A stretch of DNA of 64,000 bases from Nocardia mexicana NBRC 108244 (lineage in GTDB: Bacteria > Actinomycetota > Actinomycetes > Mycobacteriales > Mycobacteriaceae), in assembly GCF_001613165.1 (NCBI RefSeq), contig NZ_BDBV01000045.1:100996-164995 (forward strand), read 5' to 3'. The notes under the pieces were generated by a model, which saw nothing but the letters and a program-made list of their open reading frames with translations, ran no database searches and was not told the DNA's origin. Below, one piece after another: positions 7,701 through 16,558 of this stretch; within the stretch, counting starts at the first letter, position 1, and the number at the start of each line of letters is the position of its first letter. A program made the translations under genes and the position numbers.

Positions 7701-8909
7701 GCCGCGTCCCCGGCCACGCCCGCGGCGGCCGCGGCGACGGCGGCGCGAACGGCCACCGTCCTCGCCGTCGTCGCGGGACTGGTCGTCGTCCCACGCGCCG
7801 GATTCGGACTCGGTCTCGGCCTCGTCGGCGGCGACGCTGTCCTCCGGCCGCTGCTTGGCGGGCTTGTCCTCGACGGGCTTGTCGGGCTTGTCCTCGACGG
7901 GCTTGTCGAGCTTGTCCTCGGTGGTCTGCGACTGCCGCTCGACGCGCCGCTTGCGCCGCATCTCCTGGGCGGCGGTGGCGTCCGGCGGCAGGAACAGCGG
8001 GGTGGCCAGCACGGCGGGCGCCTCGAACACCACCGGCTCGGGGGCGGGCGGTTCCGGCGCATGGAAGGGGCTGGTGAACAGCGACTGACTGGGGTGCGGC
8101 GGTTCGGCGGAACCGGGCTGCCCGGACGACGCCGCGCCGTGGGCGACAGTCCCGGCGGAGGCCGACACCGCCTCGTCGGCCTCGGCCGCAGTGGTCCGAG
8201 CGGGCGCGGCGGCTGCGGCGCCAGAGGTCGCCTCGCCTGCGGCTGTCCCACCGGACGCCTCGGCCGCCCCGGCGCTTTCAGCTGCCGCCGCCCCAGCGGT
8301 TGGTTCGGTCGCGGTCGTCCCAGCCGACGCCTTCGCTGTCCCGGCGTTCGCTCCAGCGGCGGACGTCCCCGGGTTCGCTCCGACTTCGGCCGTCCCGGCG
8401 TTCGCTCCGGCAGCGGACGTCCCCCGGTTCGCTCCGACTTCGGCCGTCCCGGCGTTCGCTCCAGCTCCGGACGCCCCTGAGTTCGCTCCGGCAGCGCCGG
8501 TCGCCGCAGACACTTCGGCTGCGGCCGTTCCGGCGGTCTCCCCAGCGGCAGGCGTCCCCGCAGTCGTCCCGGTTGCGGTCGGCTGCGCCGAAGTCGGCGC
8601 AGTCCCGGTAACCCCGGACCCGGCCGTCGCCGCGGCGGGACCGGATGCCCCCGCCTCCTCGTCCGGAACGAGCGCGTCCCGGACCGATTCGGCGACCGTG
8701 CGGTCCAGGTTCGACTGCGGGCTGCGGGCCTCGGCCCCCAGTTCGGTCAGGTGGGCCAGGATGCGTCTACTGGTGGTCCCCAGCAGCTTCGCCAGCGCAT
8801 GGACCCGGATTCGTTCGGGCAACTGCGCCGCCTCCCCTGCCCCGGCCGCCTCGTTCGAGGCGGGTTCACCATTGCTCTGCGACGTATCCTGCGGCTCTTG
8901 ATCGGCCAC
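4791..8909 (-). CDS. rne: Ribonuclease E/G with long low-complexity arms
   Basis: This is an endoribonuclease of the RNase E/G family, central to mRNA decay and rRNA processing. The 1372-residue protein starts with GTG 8909, six bases after GAGGAG. Residues 30-85 form an IF2-N-like domain (RIRVHALAKLLG). Then comes a long Ala/Gly/Thr/Ser region with three 18-residue repeats (DNA 8335-8496) and Arg-rich and acidic blocks. The S1 domain is near 580-665. The catalytic core has DVNTGKFTG (about 848) and DIGGMIVVDFIDM (about 883), and the CEHCHGRG zinc-link motif is near 950. The last 300 residues are Ser/Ala/Asp repeats. The layout matches mycobacterial RNase E, but the arms are unusually long. 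Confidence 0.93.
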   Translation of the reverse strand: MADQEPQDTSQSNGEPASNEAAGAGEAAQLPERIRVHALAKLLGTTSRRILAHLTELGAEARSPQSNLDRTVAESVRDALVPDEEAGASGPAAATAGSGVTGTAPTSAQPTATGTTAGTPAAGETAGTAAAEVSAATGAAGANSGASGAGANAGTAEVGANRGTSAAGANAGTAEVGANPGTSAAGANAGTAKASAGTTATEPTAGAAAAESAGAAEASGGTAAGEATSGAAAAAPARTTAAEADEAVSASAGTVAHGAASSGQPGSAEPPHPSQSLFTSPFHAPEPPAPEPVVFEAPAVLATPLFLPPDATAAQEMRRKRRVERQSQTTEDKLDKPVEDKPDKPVEDKPAKQRPEDSVAADEAETESESGAWDDDQSRDDGEDGGRSRRRRRGRRGRGRGRGEQHADSDDSDDNDSDDTDRDSAESGSEDGDATEDGADEGGVPEGSSRRRRRRRRRKAGDDADGTEPSDDDPPNTVVHEREPRNKRRAASDEVQGISGSTRLEAKRQRRRDGREAGRRRPPILTESEFLARRESVDRVMVVREKVFPDQHDHASATTQVAVLEDNILVEHFVTSTGQASMVGNVYLGKVQNVLPSMEAAFVDIGRGRNGVLYAGEVNWEAAGLGGKERKIEQALKPGDTVLVQVSKDPVGHKGARLTTQISLAGRFLVYVPGGSSTGISRKLPDTERKRLKEILRDIVPQDAGVIIRTASEGVSETELARDVERLQATWKTIEDQSKNGSGAPKTLYEEPDLLVKVIRDLFNEDFSKLVIEGDRSWTTVESYIRTVAPDLLARVERYDNGNVDVFGSFRIDEQLAKALDRKVWLPSGGTLIIERTEAMTVIDVNTGKFTGAGGSNLEETVTRNNLEAAEEIVRQMRLRDIGGMIVVDFIDMVLESNRDLVLRRLTEALGRDRTRHQVSEVTSLGLVQMTRKKLGTGLVEAFSTVCEHCHGRGILVHNYPVETAPTEESSGRREGRRRRKDKEKDKDKPAAAPATNGTAAHVDGDHEEDAAAKRAHPVALAMAAHQAEGVTEAELEVVTAESGAASSAGTQAEPDAGTDRASSRESSGTATRSRRRARRGSDRSADRAEVAGKSADSASASAPSAAGSEAGASSPAALPDTAAAASSTAAASDAGVSSSTAAESDAGASSSAAAVSDSGVPSTAAAGADANASSTAALSDTAAAETSGTTASSDAAAPSGTAAAREAGVTSGAPAASEAAASSDPAATSAAGAPSTAASSDTVVSAGRAASSDAGASSSAEPSGAGSSTAAAPVSGGPAGSTAPAESGGSGTAASTGEQAPDTARRGRRRVARSTAAPSTDAEGAVFVLSSTEQQAPSVDLTDIPAPEVPPRSRPRRRSAGRAAGAPEQSD
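8335..8496. repeat. Three 54-bp in-frame repeats inside rne
   Basis: Three consecutive 54-bp units (8335-8388, 8389-8442, 8443-8496) encode 18-residue repeats of the form GTSAAGANAGTAEVGANP. The second matches the first closely; the third diverges at its end. Being a multiple of three, the repeats can expand or contract without breaking the frame. Confidence 0.75.
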
Positions 8910-9413
8910 GAAATCTCCTCGGGCCCCCGGGCGCGTCCCTCCCGTACGGGGAGTGACGCGGCCGACGCGGGGGCACTGTCCGTTCGCCTCACACCGCGGG
9001 GGCGCAAGGTCCTGTGGTCTCGCCCCGCGTGCCCCGTTATCACCTTGTCGTTCGTCGGTCGGGCTAACTGGTCACGCGGCGCCTGGCTGTTGGCTTCGAC
9101 ACCGGGACTCGAGCGCTCATCCAGCGTGCCGCCGGACAGCCGAGTCTTGGAACCGTCCGGGGGCAGCGATGATCGGCGTCGAACCGCGATGCCATCGGGT
9201 GCTTTCGCCACCCACCGCAAACGGCGAGCGTCGATCACATCCACTGTCAGTATCCCATACCGTGCGCCGGGCCTCCGCCATCGACGCTCTCCTACGGGGG
9301 CTCCGGGCCCGTCCGGCCCAGGCCCGCGGCGCACTGACACGGGTTTGCGCCCCGCCGCCGGAGCGGCCGAATTCGGCGCTCGGCGCGGTATCGCGGACCG
9401 GAACCGGGGATTG
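8910..9413. other. Long gap upstream of rne; no gene seen
   Basis: About 500 bp separates ndk (stop at 9414) from rne (start at 8909), both on the minus strand. Frames here lack recognisable protein features. It presumably holds the rne promoter and a long leader. A GATACT hexamer on the minus strand near 9246 is a weak -10 candidate. Confidence 0.45.
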
Positions 9414-9830
9414 CTACTGGGTGAGTTCGGGGAACCAGAGCGCGATCTCGCGCTTGGCGGATTCGGGCGAGTCGGAACCGTGGACGAGGTTGAACTGGGT
9501 CTCGAGGGCGAAGTCGCCGCGGATGCTGCCCGGCACGGCCTTCTCGACCGGGTCGGTCCCGCCGGCGATCTGGCGGAAGGCGGTGATGGCGCGCGGACCC
9601 TCGAGGACCGCCGCGACCACCGGGCCGGAGGTGATGAACTCGATCAGGGAGGCGTAGAACGGCTTTTCGGCATGCTCGGCGTAGTGGGCCGCGGCGACCT
9701 CCTCGGAGACCTGCTTCCGCTCCAGTGCCGCGATCTTCAGTCCCTTGCGCTCGATGCGGGTGATGACCTCACCAATCAGGCCCCGGGCCACGCCATCGGG
9801 CTTGATGAGTACCAACGTCTGCTCAGTCAC
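9414..9830 (-). CDS. ndk: Nucleoside diphosphate kinase
   Basis: Ndk transfers the gamma-phosphate between nucleoside triphosphates and diphosphates through a phospho-histidine. The 138-residue protein shows TLVLIKPDGVARGLIG at the N-terminus and the active-site motif NLVHGSDS with His117. Length and motifs are canonical. It starts with GTG 9830 and has no obvious ribosome-binding site. It lies between DUF4233 and rne, as in mycobacteria. Confidence 0.96.
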   Translation of the reverse strand: MTEQTLVLIKPDGVARGLIGEVITRIERKGLKIAALERKQVSEEVAAAHYAEHAEKPFYASLIEFITSGPVVAAVLEGPRAITAFRQIAGGTDPVEKAVPGSIRGDFALETQFNLVHGSDSPESAKREIALWFPELTQ

Positions 9831-9876
9831 GGCGACACTGTAACCGTCCTGCGCACGGTATTCCGAACCGAAGCCG

Positions 9877-10278
9877 TCAAGAACCCTGCTGCATGCGCTG
9901 GCTGGGCAGCATTCCCTGATCCATCCGGCGCTTCACGTCCGAGCGCAGCACCAGGATGAACGCCCAGACTGCGGCGAAGATCACTCCGACGGCCAGCATC
10001 GACGCGTGGATGAACCCGCCCAGCAGCACCAGCACCTGCAGGCTCAGGTTGAACGGCACCGCCCACGGCCGCCGCTGCAGTCCGGCACCGACGATCATCA
10101 GCACCGCCAGGCCCACCAGGAAGATGATCGACCAGGGGCCGAGCCCGCCACCGACGGCCGCGACCACCGGCAGCGCCAGCAGCACGGTGATGGCCTCGAG
10201 AACGAGCGACCCGGCCATGACGCCGCGCAGCCCCTTCCACGGATCGGTGGCGGGGGGCGGTACGGCCTTGTCGGTCAT
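9877..10278 (-). CDS. DUF4233 membrane protein
   Basis: This 133-residue integral membrane protein has about four hydrophobic segments (GVMAGSLVLEAITVLLALPV, then two central segments, then VGVIFAAVWAFILVL) and a basic C-terminus. It starts with ATG 10278, which overlaps the folC stop by 4 bp (ATGA), so it is translationally coupled to folC. A DUF4233 protein in this position between folC and ndk is the rule in mycobacteria and relatives. No function is established; the coupling suggests a link to folate or nucleotide metabolism, but this is inference. Confidence 0.85.
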   Translation of the reverse strand: MTDKAVPPPATDPWKGLRGVMAGSLVLEAITVLLALPVVAAVGGGLGPWSIIFLVGLAVLMIVGAGLQRRPWAVPFNLSLQVLVLLGGFIHASMLAVGVIFAAVWAFILVLRSDVKRRMDQGMLPSQRMQQGS

Positions 10279-11747
10279 GCGGGATCCTTTCCGAACAGGG
10301 AGCGGGCCGCCCCCGCGGTGACGACCGAACCGGTGATCACGATCCCCGCCCCCGACACCGGCTCCCCGGATTCCCCGGCCTCCTCCGCGATGGCGATCGC
10401 GGATTCGACGGCGTCGGCGAGGGTGGTGGCGGTGACGACGCGTTCGTCGCCGAAGGTCTGTACGGCCAGGTCGGCGAGGTCGTCGACGGCCAGGGCGCGC
10501 GGGGAACCGTTGGTGGTGACGACGATCTCGTCGAACACCGGCTCCAGTGCCCGCAGGATACCGGCGGCGTCCTTGTCCGACAGCACCGCGACCACACCGA
10601 CCAGCTTGCGGAAGTCGAACTCGTCGGTGAGCGCGGCGGCCAGCGCCCGAGCGCCCGCCGGATTGTGCGCGGCGTCGAGGAAGATGGTCGGCGCGCTGCG
10701 CATGCGTTCCATCCGGCCGGGGCTGATCGCGGCCGCGAATCCCGCTCGGACGGCGTCGATGTCGAGCTGCTTCTGCGCGCCCGCGCCGAAGAACGCCTCC
10801 ACCGCGGCCAGCGCCACCACCGCGTTGCGGGCCTGATGCTCGCCGTGCAGCGGCAGGAAGATCTCGTCGTACACCCCGCCCAGGCCCTGGATCTCGAGCA
10901 CCTGGCCGCCGACGGCGACGCGCCGCGACAGCAGCCGGAACTCCGCGCCCTCGCGGGCCACCGCGGCGTCGGTCTCGACGGTGCGCCGCAGCAGCACCTC
11001 CATCGCCTCGGGCTCCTGCTCGGCGATGATGGCCACGGTCTCGCGCGGGACCAGCGGATCCTCCGTGGCCTTCTTGATGATCCCGGCCTTCTCCCCCGCG
11101 ATCGAGGTGAGATCCGGGCCCAGGTAGTCGGTGTGGTCCAGCCCGATCGGGGTGATGACCGCGACCTGGCCGTCGATGACGTTGGTGGCGTCCCAGGTGC
11201 CGCCCATCCCGGTCTCCACCACCGCGACGTCCACCGGCGCCTCGGCGAAGGCGGCGTAGGCCATGGCGACCAGCACCTCGAACTTGCTCATCCGCGGGCC
11301 GCCCGCCGCCTGCGACTGCTGGTCGATCATGTCCAGGTACGGCTGCAGCTCGCGATAGATCTCGACGTAGCGGGCGGGGCTGACGGGCTCGTTGTCGACG
11401 GCGATGCGCTCGGTGGCCAGCTGCAGATGCGGGCTGGTGAAGCGGCCGGTGCGCCGGTGCAGCGCGCTCAGCAGCGCGTCGATCATGCGGGTGACCGACG
11501 TCTTGCCATTGGTGCCCGCCACGTGGATGGCCGGATACCCGTGCTGCGGAGAGCCGAGCAGATCCATCAGCGTGGCGATGCGAGTCAGCGACGGCTCGAT
11601 CTTGGTCTCGCCCCAGCGCTGGTCGAGTTCGGCCTCGACCAGCGCCATTTCGGCGAGATCCACCGGAGACGGGCCGGAGTGCAGCCGCTGCTCCCCGCCG
11701 CGCTGCCGCTCCGGCTCGGCGTTCGCGCCGTCCTCGCCCGCGCTCAC
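10275..11747 (-). CDS. folC: Bifunctional dihydrofolate/folylpolyglutamate synthase
   Basis: FolC joins glutamate to dihydropteroate and then adds the polyglutamate tail of folates. The 490-residue protein has the Mur-ligase-type P-loop AGTNGKTSV at residues 77-85, the TSPHL folate loop (residues 104-108), and the GEKAGIIK and DAAHNPAGA motifs that follow in FolC. The start is GTG 11747, overlapping the valS stop by 4 bp (GTGA). About 30 residues precede the conserved fold and look unstructured. The gene is part of a tightly coupled valS-folC-DUF4233 unit. Confidence 0.94.
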   Translation of the reverse strand: MSAGEDGANAEPERQRGGEQRLHSGPSPVDLAEMALVEAELDQRWGETKIEPSLTRIATLMDLLGSPQHGYPAIHVAGTNGKTSVTRMIDALLSALHRRTGRFTSPHLQLATERIAVDNEPVSPARYVEIYRELQPYLDMIDQQSQAAGGPRMSKFEVLVAMAYAAFAEAPVDVAVVETGMGGTWDATNVIDGQVAVITPIGLDHTDYLGPDLTSIAGEKAGIIKKATEDPLVPRETVAIIAEQEPEAMEVLLRRTVETDAAVAREGAEFRLLSRRVAVGGQVLEIQGLGGVYDEIFLPLHGEHQARNAVVALAAVEAFFGAGAQKQLDIDAVRAGFAAAISPGRMERMRSAPTIFLDAAHNPAGARALAAALTDEFDFRKLVGVVAVLSDKDAAGILRALEPVFDEIVVTTNGSPRALAVDDLADLAVQTFGDERVVTATTLADAVESAIAIAEEAGESGEPVSGAGIVITGSVVTAGAARSLFGKDPA

Positions 11748-14473
11748 TCGCCCGCCTTGCCGATCTCGTCGAGCCGGGCGCCGATGCGCGCCACTTCGGA
11801 TTCGGCGACCTCCCGGCGGGCGCGGATCTTGGCCACCACCTCATCGGGCGCCTTGGCCAGGAAAGCCTCGTTGCCGAGCTTCGCCGTGGTGCCCGCCAAT
11901 TCCTTCTGCGCGGCCGCCAGATCCTTCTCCAGGCGGCGGCGCTCGGCGTCGAGGTCGACCGTGCCGGAGGTGTCGAGTTCCACGGTCACGGTGGTGGCCG
12001 ACAACCGGACCTCCACCGACGCGGTGGCCGAGAAGCCGTCGCCGGGCTCGGTCAGGCGGGCCAGCGACGCGATCTCGGCGTCGAGCCCGGTCAGGTCGGC
12101 GGTGTCGACGCCGATCAGCCGGGCCGCCACCTTCTGCTTGTCGGTGAGGCCCTGATCGCTGCGGAAGCGGCGGATCTCGGTGATCAGCTTCTGGGCGTCG
12201 GCGATGCGACGGGCGGCGCGTTCGTCCGCGGCGATGCCGGAGCGCTGCGGCCACGCCGCGACCACCACGGACTCGCCGCCGGTGAGGGCCCGCCACAGGG
12301 TCTCGGTGACGAACGGGATCACCGGGTGCAGCATGCGCAGCAGCGCGTCCAGCACGCTGCCGAGCACCACGCGGGTACTCGCCGCCCGCTCCTCGGACTC
12401 GGCGAACTGCACCTTCGCCAGCTCCAGGTACCAGTCGCACAGCTCGTCCCACGCGAAGTGGTACAGCGCCTCGCAGCCCTTGCCGAACTCGTAGCGGTCG
12501 AAGGCCGAATCCACCTCGGCCCGAACCTCTTCCAGCCGATCCAGGATCCAGTGATCGGCGTCGGTCAGGGTCTCCCGGGCCAATCCCGTTTCCCCGGCAT
12601 GCTCCGACCCCTTTTCCCCGGCATGCGTTTGGCCGGGGACAGCGCCGTTCATGAGCGCGAACTTCGTCGCGTTGAACAGCTTGGTGACGAAGTTGCGCGA
12701 CGCCTGCACGTGCGCCGGGCCCACCGACAGGTCGCTGCCGGGCTGCGCGCCGCGGGCGAGGGTGAATCGCGTTGCGTCGGCGCCGTATTCGTCGATCCAG
12801 TCCAGCGGATCGATGCCGATGCCCTTCGACTTGGAGTACTTGCGGCCCTGCTCGTCGCGAATCAGGCCGTGCAGGAACACATCCCGGAACGGCACCTGCG
12901 CCGACCCCGAATCCTTGCCCGCCGTAATGGCCGGGTCGTCGTCGACGAACGTGCCGAACATCATCATCCGCGCCACCCAGAAGAACAGGATGTCGTAGCC
13001 GGTGACGAGGACGCTGGTGGGATAGAACTTCGCCAGCTCGGGGGTGGCGTCGGGCCAGCCCATGGTGGAGAACGGCCACAGGCCGGAGGAGAACCAGGTG
13101 TCGAGCACGTCCGGGTCCTGCACGTAGCCCTCCGGCGCCTGCTCGTCCGGTCCGACACAGACGATCTCGCCCTCGGGGCCGTACCAGATCGGAATGCGGT
13201 GGCCCCACCACAGCTGGCGCGAGATGCACCAGTCGTGCATGTTGTCGACCCAGGCGAACCAGCGCGGCTCCTGGCTCGCCGGATGAATCACGGTCTCGCC
13301 ATTGCGAACCGCGTCCCCGGCGGCCTTGGCCAGCGATTCGACCTTCACCCACCACTGCATCGACAGTCGCGGCTCGATCGGCTCGCCGCTGCGTTCGGAG
13401 TGGCCGACGCTGTGGATGTAGGGGAACTTGCGGCCGACCACGCGCCCCTCGGCCTCGAGCCGCTCGCGGATCTTCGCGCGCGCCTCGAACCGGTCCATGC
13501 CGTCGAATTCGGTTCCGGTACCGGCGATCCGGCCGGTCTCGTCCATGATCGTCGGCATCGGCAGGTTGTGGCGCAGGCCGATCTCGAAGTCGTTGGGGTC
13601 GTGCGCCGGGGTGATCTTCAGTGCGCCGGTACCGAATTCGGGATCGGTGTAGTCGTCGGCGATCACCGGGATCTGGCGGCCGGTGATCGGGTGGTAGAGG
13701 GTGGTGCCGACGAAATCCTTGTAGCGCTCGTCGTCGGGGTGCACGGCGATGGCGGTGTCGCCGAGCATCGTCTCGACGCGGGTGGTGGCCACGATCACGT
13801 GCGGCTCGTCGTCGTTCAGCGAGCCGTAGCGCAGCGACACCAGCTCGCCTTCGCGGTCCTCGTACTTGACCTCGATATCGGAGATGGCGGTGCGCAGTTC
13901 CGGCGACCAGTTCACCAGCCGCTCGGCGCGGTAGATCAGCCCGGCGTCGTAGAGCCGCTTGAAGATGGTCTGCACCGCGCGCGAGAGGCCGTCGTCCATG
14001 GTGAAGCGGTCGCGGCTCCAGTCCACGCCCTCGCCGAGGCGGCGCATCTGCCCCTGGATGGTGCCGCCGGATTCGCGCTTCCAGTCCCAGACCTTGTCGA
14101 TGAACAGCTCACGGCCGAAGTCCTCCTTGGACTTGCCGTCGACGGCGAGCTTCTTCTCGACGATGTTCTGGGTGGCGATCCCGGCGTGGTCCATGCCGGG
14201 CAGGAACAGCACCTCGCAGCCCTGCATGCGCTTGCGGCGGGTGAGCAGGTCCATGAGGGTGTGGTCGAACGCGTGCCCCATGTGCAGGTTGCCGGTGACG
14301 TTCGGCGGGGGCAGCACGATCGAATACGGCGGCTTGCTACTGGTGGCATCCGCGGTGAAGTAACCGGCGCCTACCCAGCCCTCGTACAGGTCTGCCTCCA
14401 CCTCGCTGGGATTCCAGCTCTTGGGGAGGGCGTCGGCACGATCACGTGGGTTCTCAGAGGCTGTGCTGGTCAC
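11744..14473 (-). CDS. valS: Valyl-tRNA synthetase
   Basis: ValRS charges tRNA-Val and edits threonine. The 909-residue protein has the class I signature PPPNVTGNLHMGHA (HMGH at 64-67), the WDWKRESGGTI segment, the GRKYSKSKGIG form of KMSKS near residue 544 and a C-terminal coiled coil. A short charged insertion with two similar HAGE segments near residue 620 (DNA about 12600) is unusual. The start is GTG 14473. A well-formed promoter ends 6 nt upstream, so the message is probably leaderless. Confidence 0.96.
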   Translation of the reverse strand: MTSTASENPRDRADALPKSWNPSEVEADLYEGWVGAGYFTADATSSKPPYSIVLPPPNVTGNLHMGHAFDHTLMDLLTRRKRMQGCEVLFLPGMDHAGIATQNIVEKKLAVDGKSKEDFGRELFIDKVWDWKRESGGTIQGQMRRLGEGVDWSRDRFTMDDGLSRAVQTIFKRLYDAGLIYRAERLVNWSPELRTAISDIEVKYEDREGELVSLRYGSLNDDEPHVIVATTRVETMLGDTAIAVHPDDERYKDFVGTTLYHPITGRQIPVIADDYTDPEFGTGALKITPAHDPNDFEIGLRHNLPMPTIMDETGRIAGTGTEFDGMDRFEARAKIRERLEAEGRVVGRKFPYIHSVGHSERSGEPIEPRLSMQWWVKVESLAKAAGDAVRNGETVIHPASQEPRWFAWVDNMHDWCISRQLWWGHRIPIWYGPEGEIVCVGPDEQAPEGYVQDPDVLDTWFSSGLWPFSTMGWPDATPELAKFYPTSVLVTGYDILFFWVARMMMFGTFVDDDPAITAGKDSGSAQVPFRDVFLHGLIRDEQGRKYSKSKGIGIDPLDWIDEYGADATRFTLARGAQPGSDLSVGPAHVQASRNFVTKLFNATKFALMNGAVPGQTHAGEKGSEHAGETGLARETLTDADHWILDRLEEVRAEVDSAFDRYEFGKGCEALYHFAWDELCDWYLELAKVQFAESEERAASTRVVLGSVLDALLRMLHPVIPFVTETLWRALTGGESVVVAAWPQRSGIAADERAARRIADAQKLITEIRRFRSDQGLTDKQKVAARLIGVDTADLTGLDAEIASLARLTEPGDGFSATASVEVRLSATTVTVELDTSGTVDLDAERRRLEKDLAAAQKELAGTTAKLGNEAFLAKAPDEVVAKIRARREVAESEVARIGARLDEIGKAGE

Positions 14474-14479
14474 CGTGAG

Positions 14480-14508
14480 ATTCTAAGGACTGGGGCTAGA
14501 CAGTCGAA
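14480..14508 (-). promoter_or_regulatory. valS promoter, probably leaderless
   Basis: On the minus strand, -35 TTCGAC (14508-14503), a 17-bp spacer and -10 TAGAAT (14485-14480) are followed by 6 nt and then the GTG start codon. Transcription would therefore begin at or next to the start codon. Confidence 0.65.
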
Positions 14509-14723
14509 GAGCGGGGTTTTCGGCGGATGAGGGACACCGAAAACCCCGCCCACGACATTCAGACTACCGCCGATTTCCATGACCCCGGCCAATCCATATG
14601 CAATTCTCAGGTTTTGCCCGAATCCGTTGCGTGGGTGCGGCTTTGCCCCTCAGCTCCGGTTCAGGAAACAGCCCGAATCTCCGGTCGCCAGTGTGTGCCG
14701 AAGCACAAAAAACAGGCACTGGT

Positions 14724-15647
14724 TCAGTCGATTGTGGAATCTTCCTCCACCAGGTCCGTATTCAGCGCGATGGCGGCCGCCGAGGCGGCACCGGCGGCCG
14801 TGATGACCTGCGCACCCGGATTGGTGACATTGCCCGCGGCCCATACACCGGGGACGGAAGTGCGTCCCGAGGGATCGGTGACCGCCCATCCGGTCTCGGC
14901 CACCGCGCAGCCGAGGGCGGACAGCACGGCGTTGTCGGGGACGAAGGTCGGCGCGACGAATACCGCCGCCCGCGGCACCGCGCTGCCGTCGGCCAGTTCG
15001 ACCCCGCGCAGCCGGTCGTCCTCGACGGCCAGCCGCGCCACCTTGCCGTCGACGATGCGCACACCGCGTCCGGCGATGCGGCGGCGCTCCGCGTCGGTCA
15101 GCGCCATGGTGTGCGGGAAGAACACGACGTCGTCGGACCACTGCGGCAGCAGCAGCGCCAGGTGCACCGCGCGGGCCAAGGCACCCGGTTCGTCGCCGCC
15201 TATCAGTCCCAGCGGCTGGTCGGCCACCTCGTAGCCGTGGCAGTACGGGCAATGCAGCACGTCACGGCCCCAGCGCTCGCGGACACCCGCAACCTCCGGC
15301 AGTTCGTCGCGCAGGCCGGTGGCCACCAGCACTCGCCGCGCCCGCAGCGTCCGGCCACCGGCCAGACGGAGCTCGAACTCCGCACCGGAGCCCGCCGCGC
15401 CGATCACCCGATCGTCGACCAGCTCGACCCCGTACCCGGCGACCTCGCGCCGCCCGACGGCCAGCAGCTCGCCCGGCGGCATCCCGTCCCGGGAAAGAAA
15501 GCCCTGCATATGCTCGGCCGGGGCGTTGCGCGGCTGTCCCGCGTCGACCACCGCCACCCGCCGGCGCGACCGTCCCAGCACCAGCGCCGCCGACAGCCCG
15601 GCCGCGCCGCCACCCACGATCACCACGTCGTATCTCGTCTCACTCAT
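14724..15647 (-). CDS. Thioredoxin-reductase-like FAD/NAD(P) oxidoreductase
   Basis: This 307-residue flavoprotein has an N-terminal FAD-binding motif VVIVGGGAAGLSAAL, a GRTLRARRVLVATG segment and the C-terminal AAGNVTNPG FAD motif. HCPYCHGYE places a CxxC pair at Cys133 and Cys136, near the redox-disulfide position of thioredoxin reductases, though the site is CPYC rather than the classical CATC. The 307-residue length fits the family. ATG 15647 was chosen over an upstream frame start because the FAD motif follows at once. The electron acceptor is unknown; mycothiol or thioredoxin partners are possible. Confidence 0.8.
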   Translation of the reverse strand: MSETRYDVVIVGGGAAGLSAALVLGRSRRRVAVVDAGQPRNAPAEHMQGFLSRDGMPPGELLAVGRREVAGYGVELVDDRVIGAAGSGAEFELRLAGGRTLRARRVLVATGLRDELPEVAGVRERWGRDVLHCPYCHGYEVADQPLGLIGGDEPGALARAVHLALLLPQWSDDVVFFPHTMALTDAERRRIAGRGVRIVDGKVARLAVEDDRLRGVELADGSAVPRAAVFVAPTFVPDNAVLSALGCAVAETGWAVTDPSGRTSVPGVWAAGNVTNPGAQVITAAGAASAAAIALNTDLVEEDSTID

Positions 15648-15797
15648 GATCGCAACGGTGCCGAACCGCGGCGGATTCGGCAAAGAACGTTGCCGTTTCC
15701 GGGACAACCCCGAATCCGCTCCCGCGCCGCAACTCCGGGCACGAAATCAGGGTCATCCCTGTTGCAGAACGGGATTTCGGCCGGGACGCTGTAAGAG

Positions 15798-16463
15798 GTG
15801 AACCCTCCGCTCGAAGCCGGCCAGCTGCGCTCCCCCGAACCGCATGTCGTCACGCCCGATACGGTGCACGATCTGCGGGGCCGCGACGTCGACGAATTGC
15901 GCTATCCCGCAACGGCGGCCGTGATCTTCACCGGGGTTCCGGGCGCGGGCAAGAGCACCGCCCTGCGCAGGCTGTTCGGCGATGTGGGCACGGCGGTGGA
16001 GGCGGTCGAGCACAGCGGCGCGACGCTCGTGGACTCGCAGCAGTCACGCAACTGGTGGCACCGCCGCCTGGGGCGGCTGCCCTACGCGCTGTGGTTGCCG
16101 ATCGTGCACCTCACCCACTACCGCCGCATCCGGCGCGCGCTGCACGAGGCCCGCACCCCGGTGGTGGTGCACGACTGCGGAACTCGCCGCTGGGTTCGCC
16201 GCCTGATCGCTGCCTGGGCCGCGCAGGGCGGCCGGGACGTGCACATCATCATGATCGACGTCCCCGCCGAGGCGGCGCGGGCCGGTCAGCGCGCGCGAGG
16301 CCGACGCGTGAGCAGGATCAGCTTCGTGCTGCACTACGCCCGCTGGCGGCGGATCGTCGGCCGCGTCACCACCGGCACCGCGCCGCGCCCCCGCCCCGCC
16401 TCCGTGGTCGTTCTCGATCGCGCGACGGTCTCCGGGTTGCGGGCGATTTCGTTCATTTCCTGA
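15798..16463 (+). CDS. P-loop ATPase/kinase-like protein
   Basis: This 221-residue protein has a Walker A motif GVPGAGKST at 46-54, then a kinase-like AAA_33/zeta-type fold with VHDCGTRRWVRR and IMIDVPAEAARAGQRARGRR, an arginine-rich lid typical of small nucleotide kinases. The start, GTG 15798, touches an AAGAGG stretch, so initiation is uncertain. No cognate antitoxin is visible beside it, which argues against a simple zeta-toxin pair. Its substrate is unknown. Confidence 0.65.
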   Translation: MNPPLEAGQLRSPEPHVVTPDTVHDLRGRDVDELRYPATAAVIFTGVPGAGKSTALRRLFGDVGTAVEAVEHSGATLVDSQQSRNWWHRRLGRLPYALWLPIVHLTHYRRIRRALHEARTPVVVHDCGTRRWVRRLIAAWAAQGGRDVHIIMIDVPAEAARAGQRARGRRVSRISFVLHYARWRRIVGRVTTGTAPRPRPASVVVLDRATVSGLRAISFIS

Positions 16464-16558
16464 GTGCCTCGAATCCGAGCCTCGCAGGGCGAGGATTGCG
16501 CTGGTCATTCGGCGGAACCCATATTTCCAATGGCCGCGATCGGCGGCCTCGGCGTTGC

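Noticed and set aside
5832..8480. 882-residue plus-strand frame opposite rne
   Set aside because: It is antisense to a certain gene and has the skewed composition typical of GC-rich shadow frames.
9877..11844. 655-residue frame covering DUF4233 and part of folC
   Set aside because: Only its last 133 residues are real; the rest is out of frame with folC.
15798..16463. Zeta toxin of a toxin-antitoxin pair
   Set aside because: The P-loop and lid are compatible, but no epsilon-type partner is visible, so only a kinase-like label is given.
16480..16494. Terminator after the P-loop gene (CCTCGC/GCGAGG)
   Set aside because: A 6-bp stem is too short to call in GC-rich DNA.
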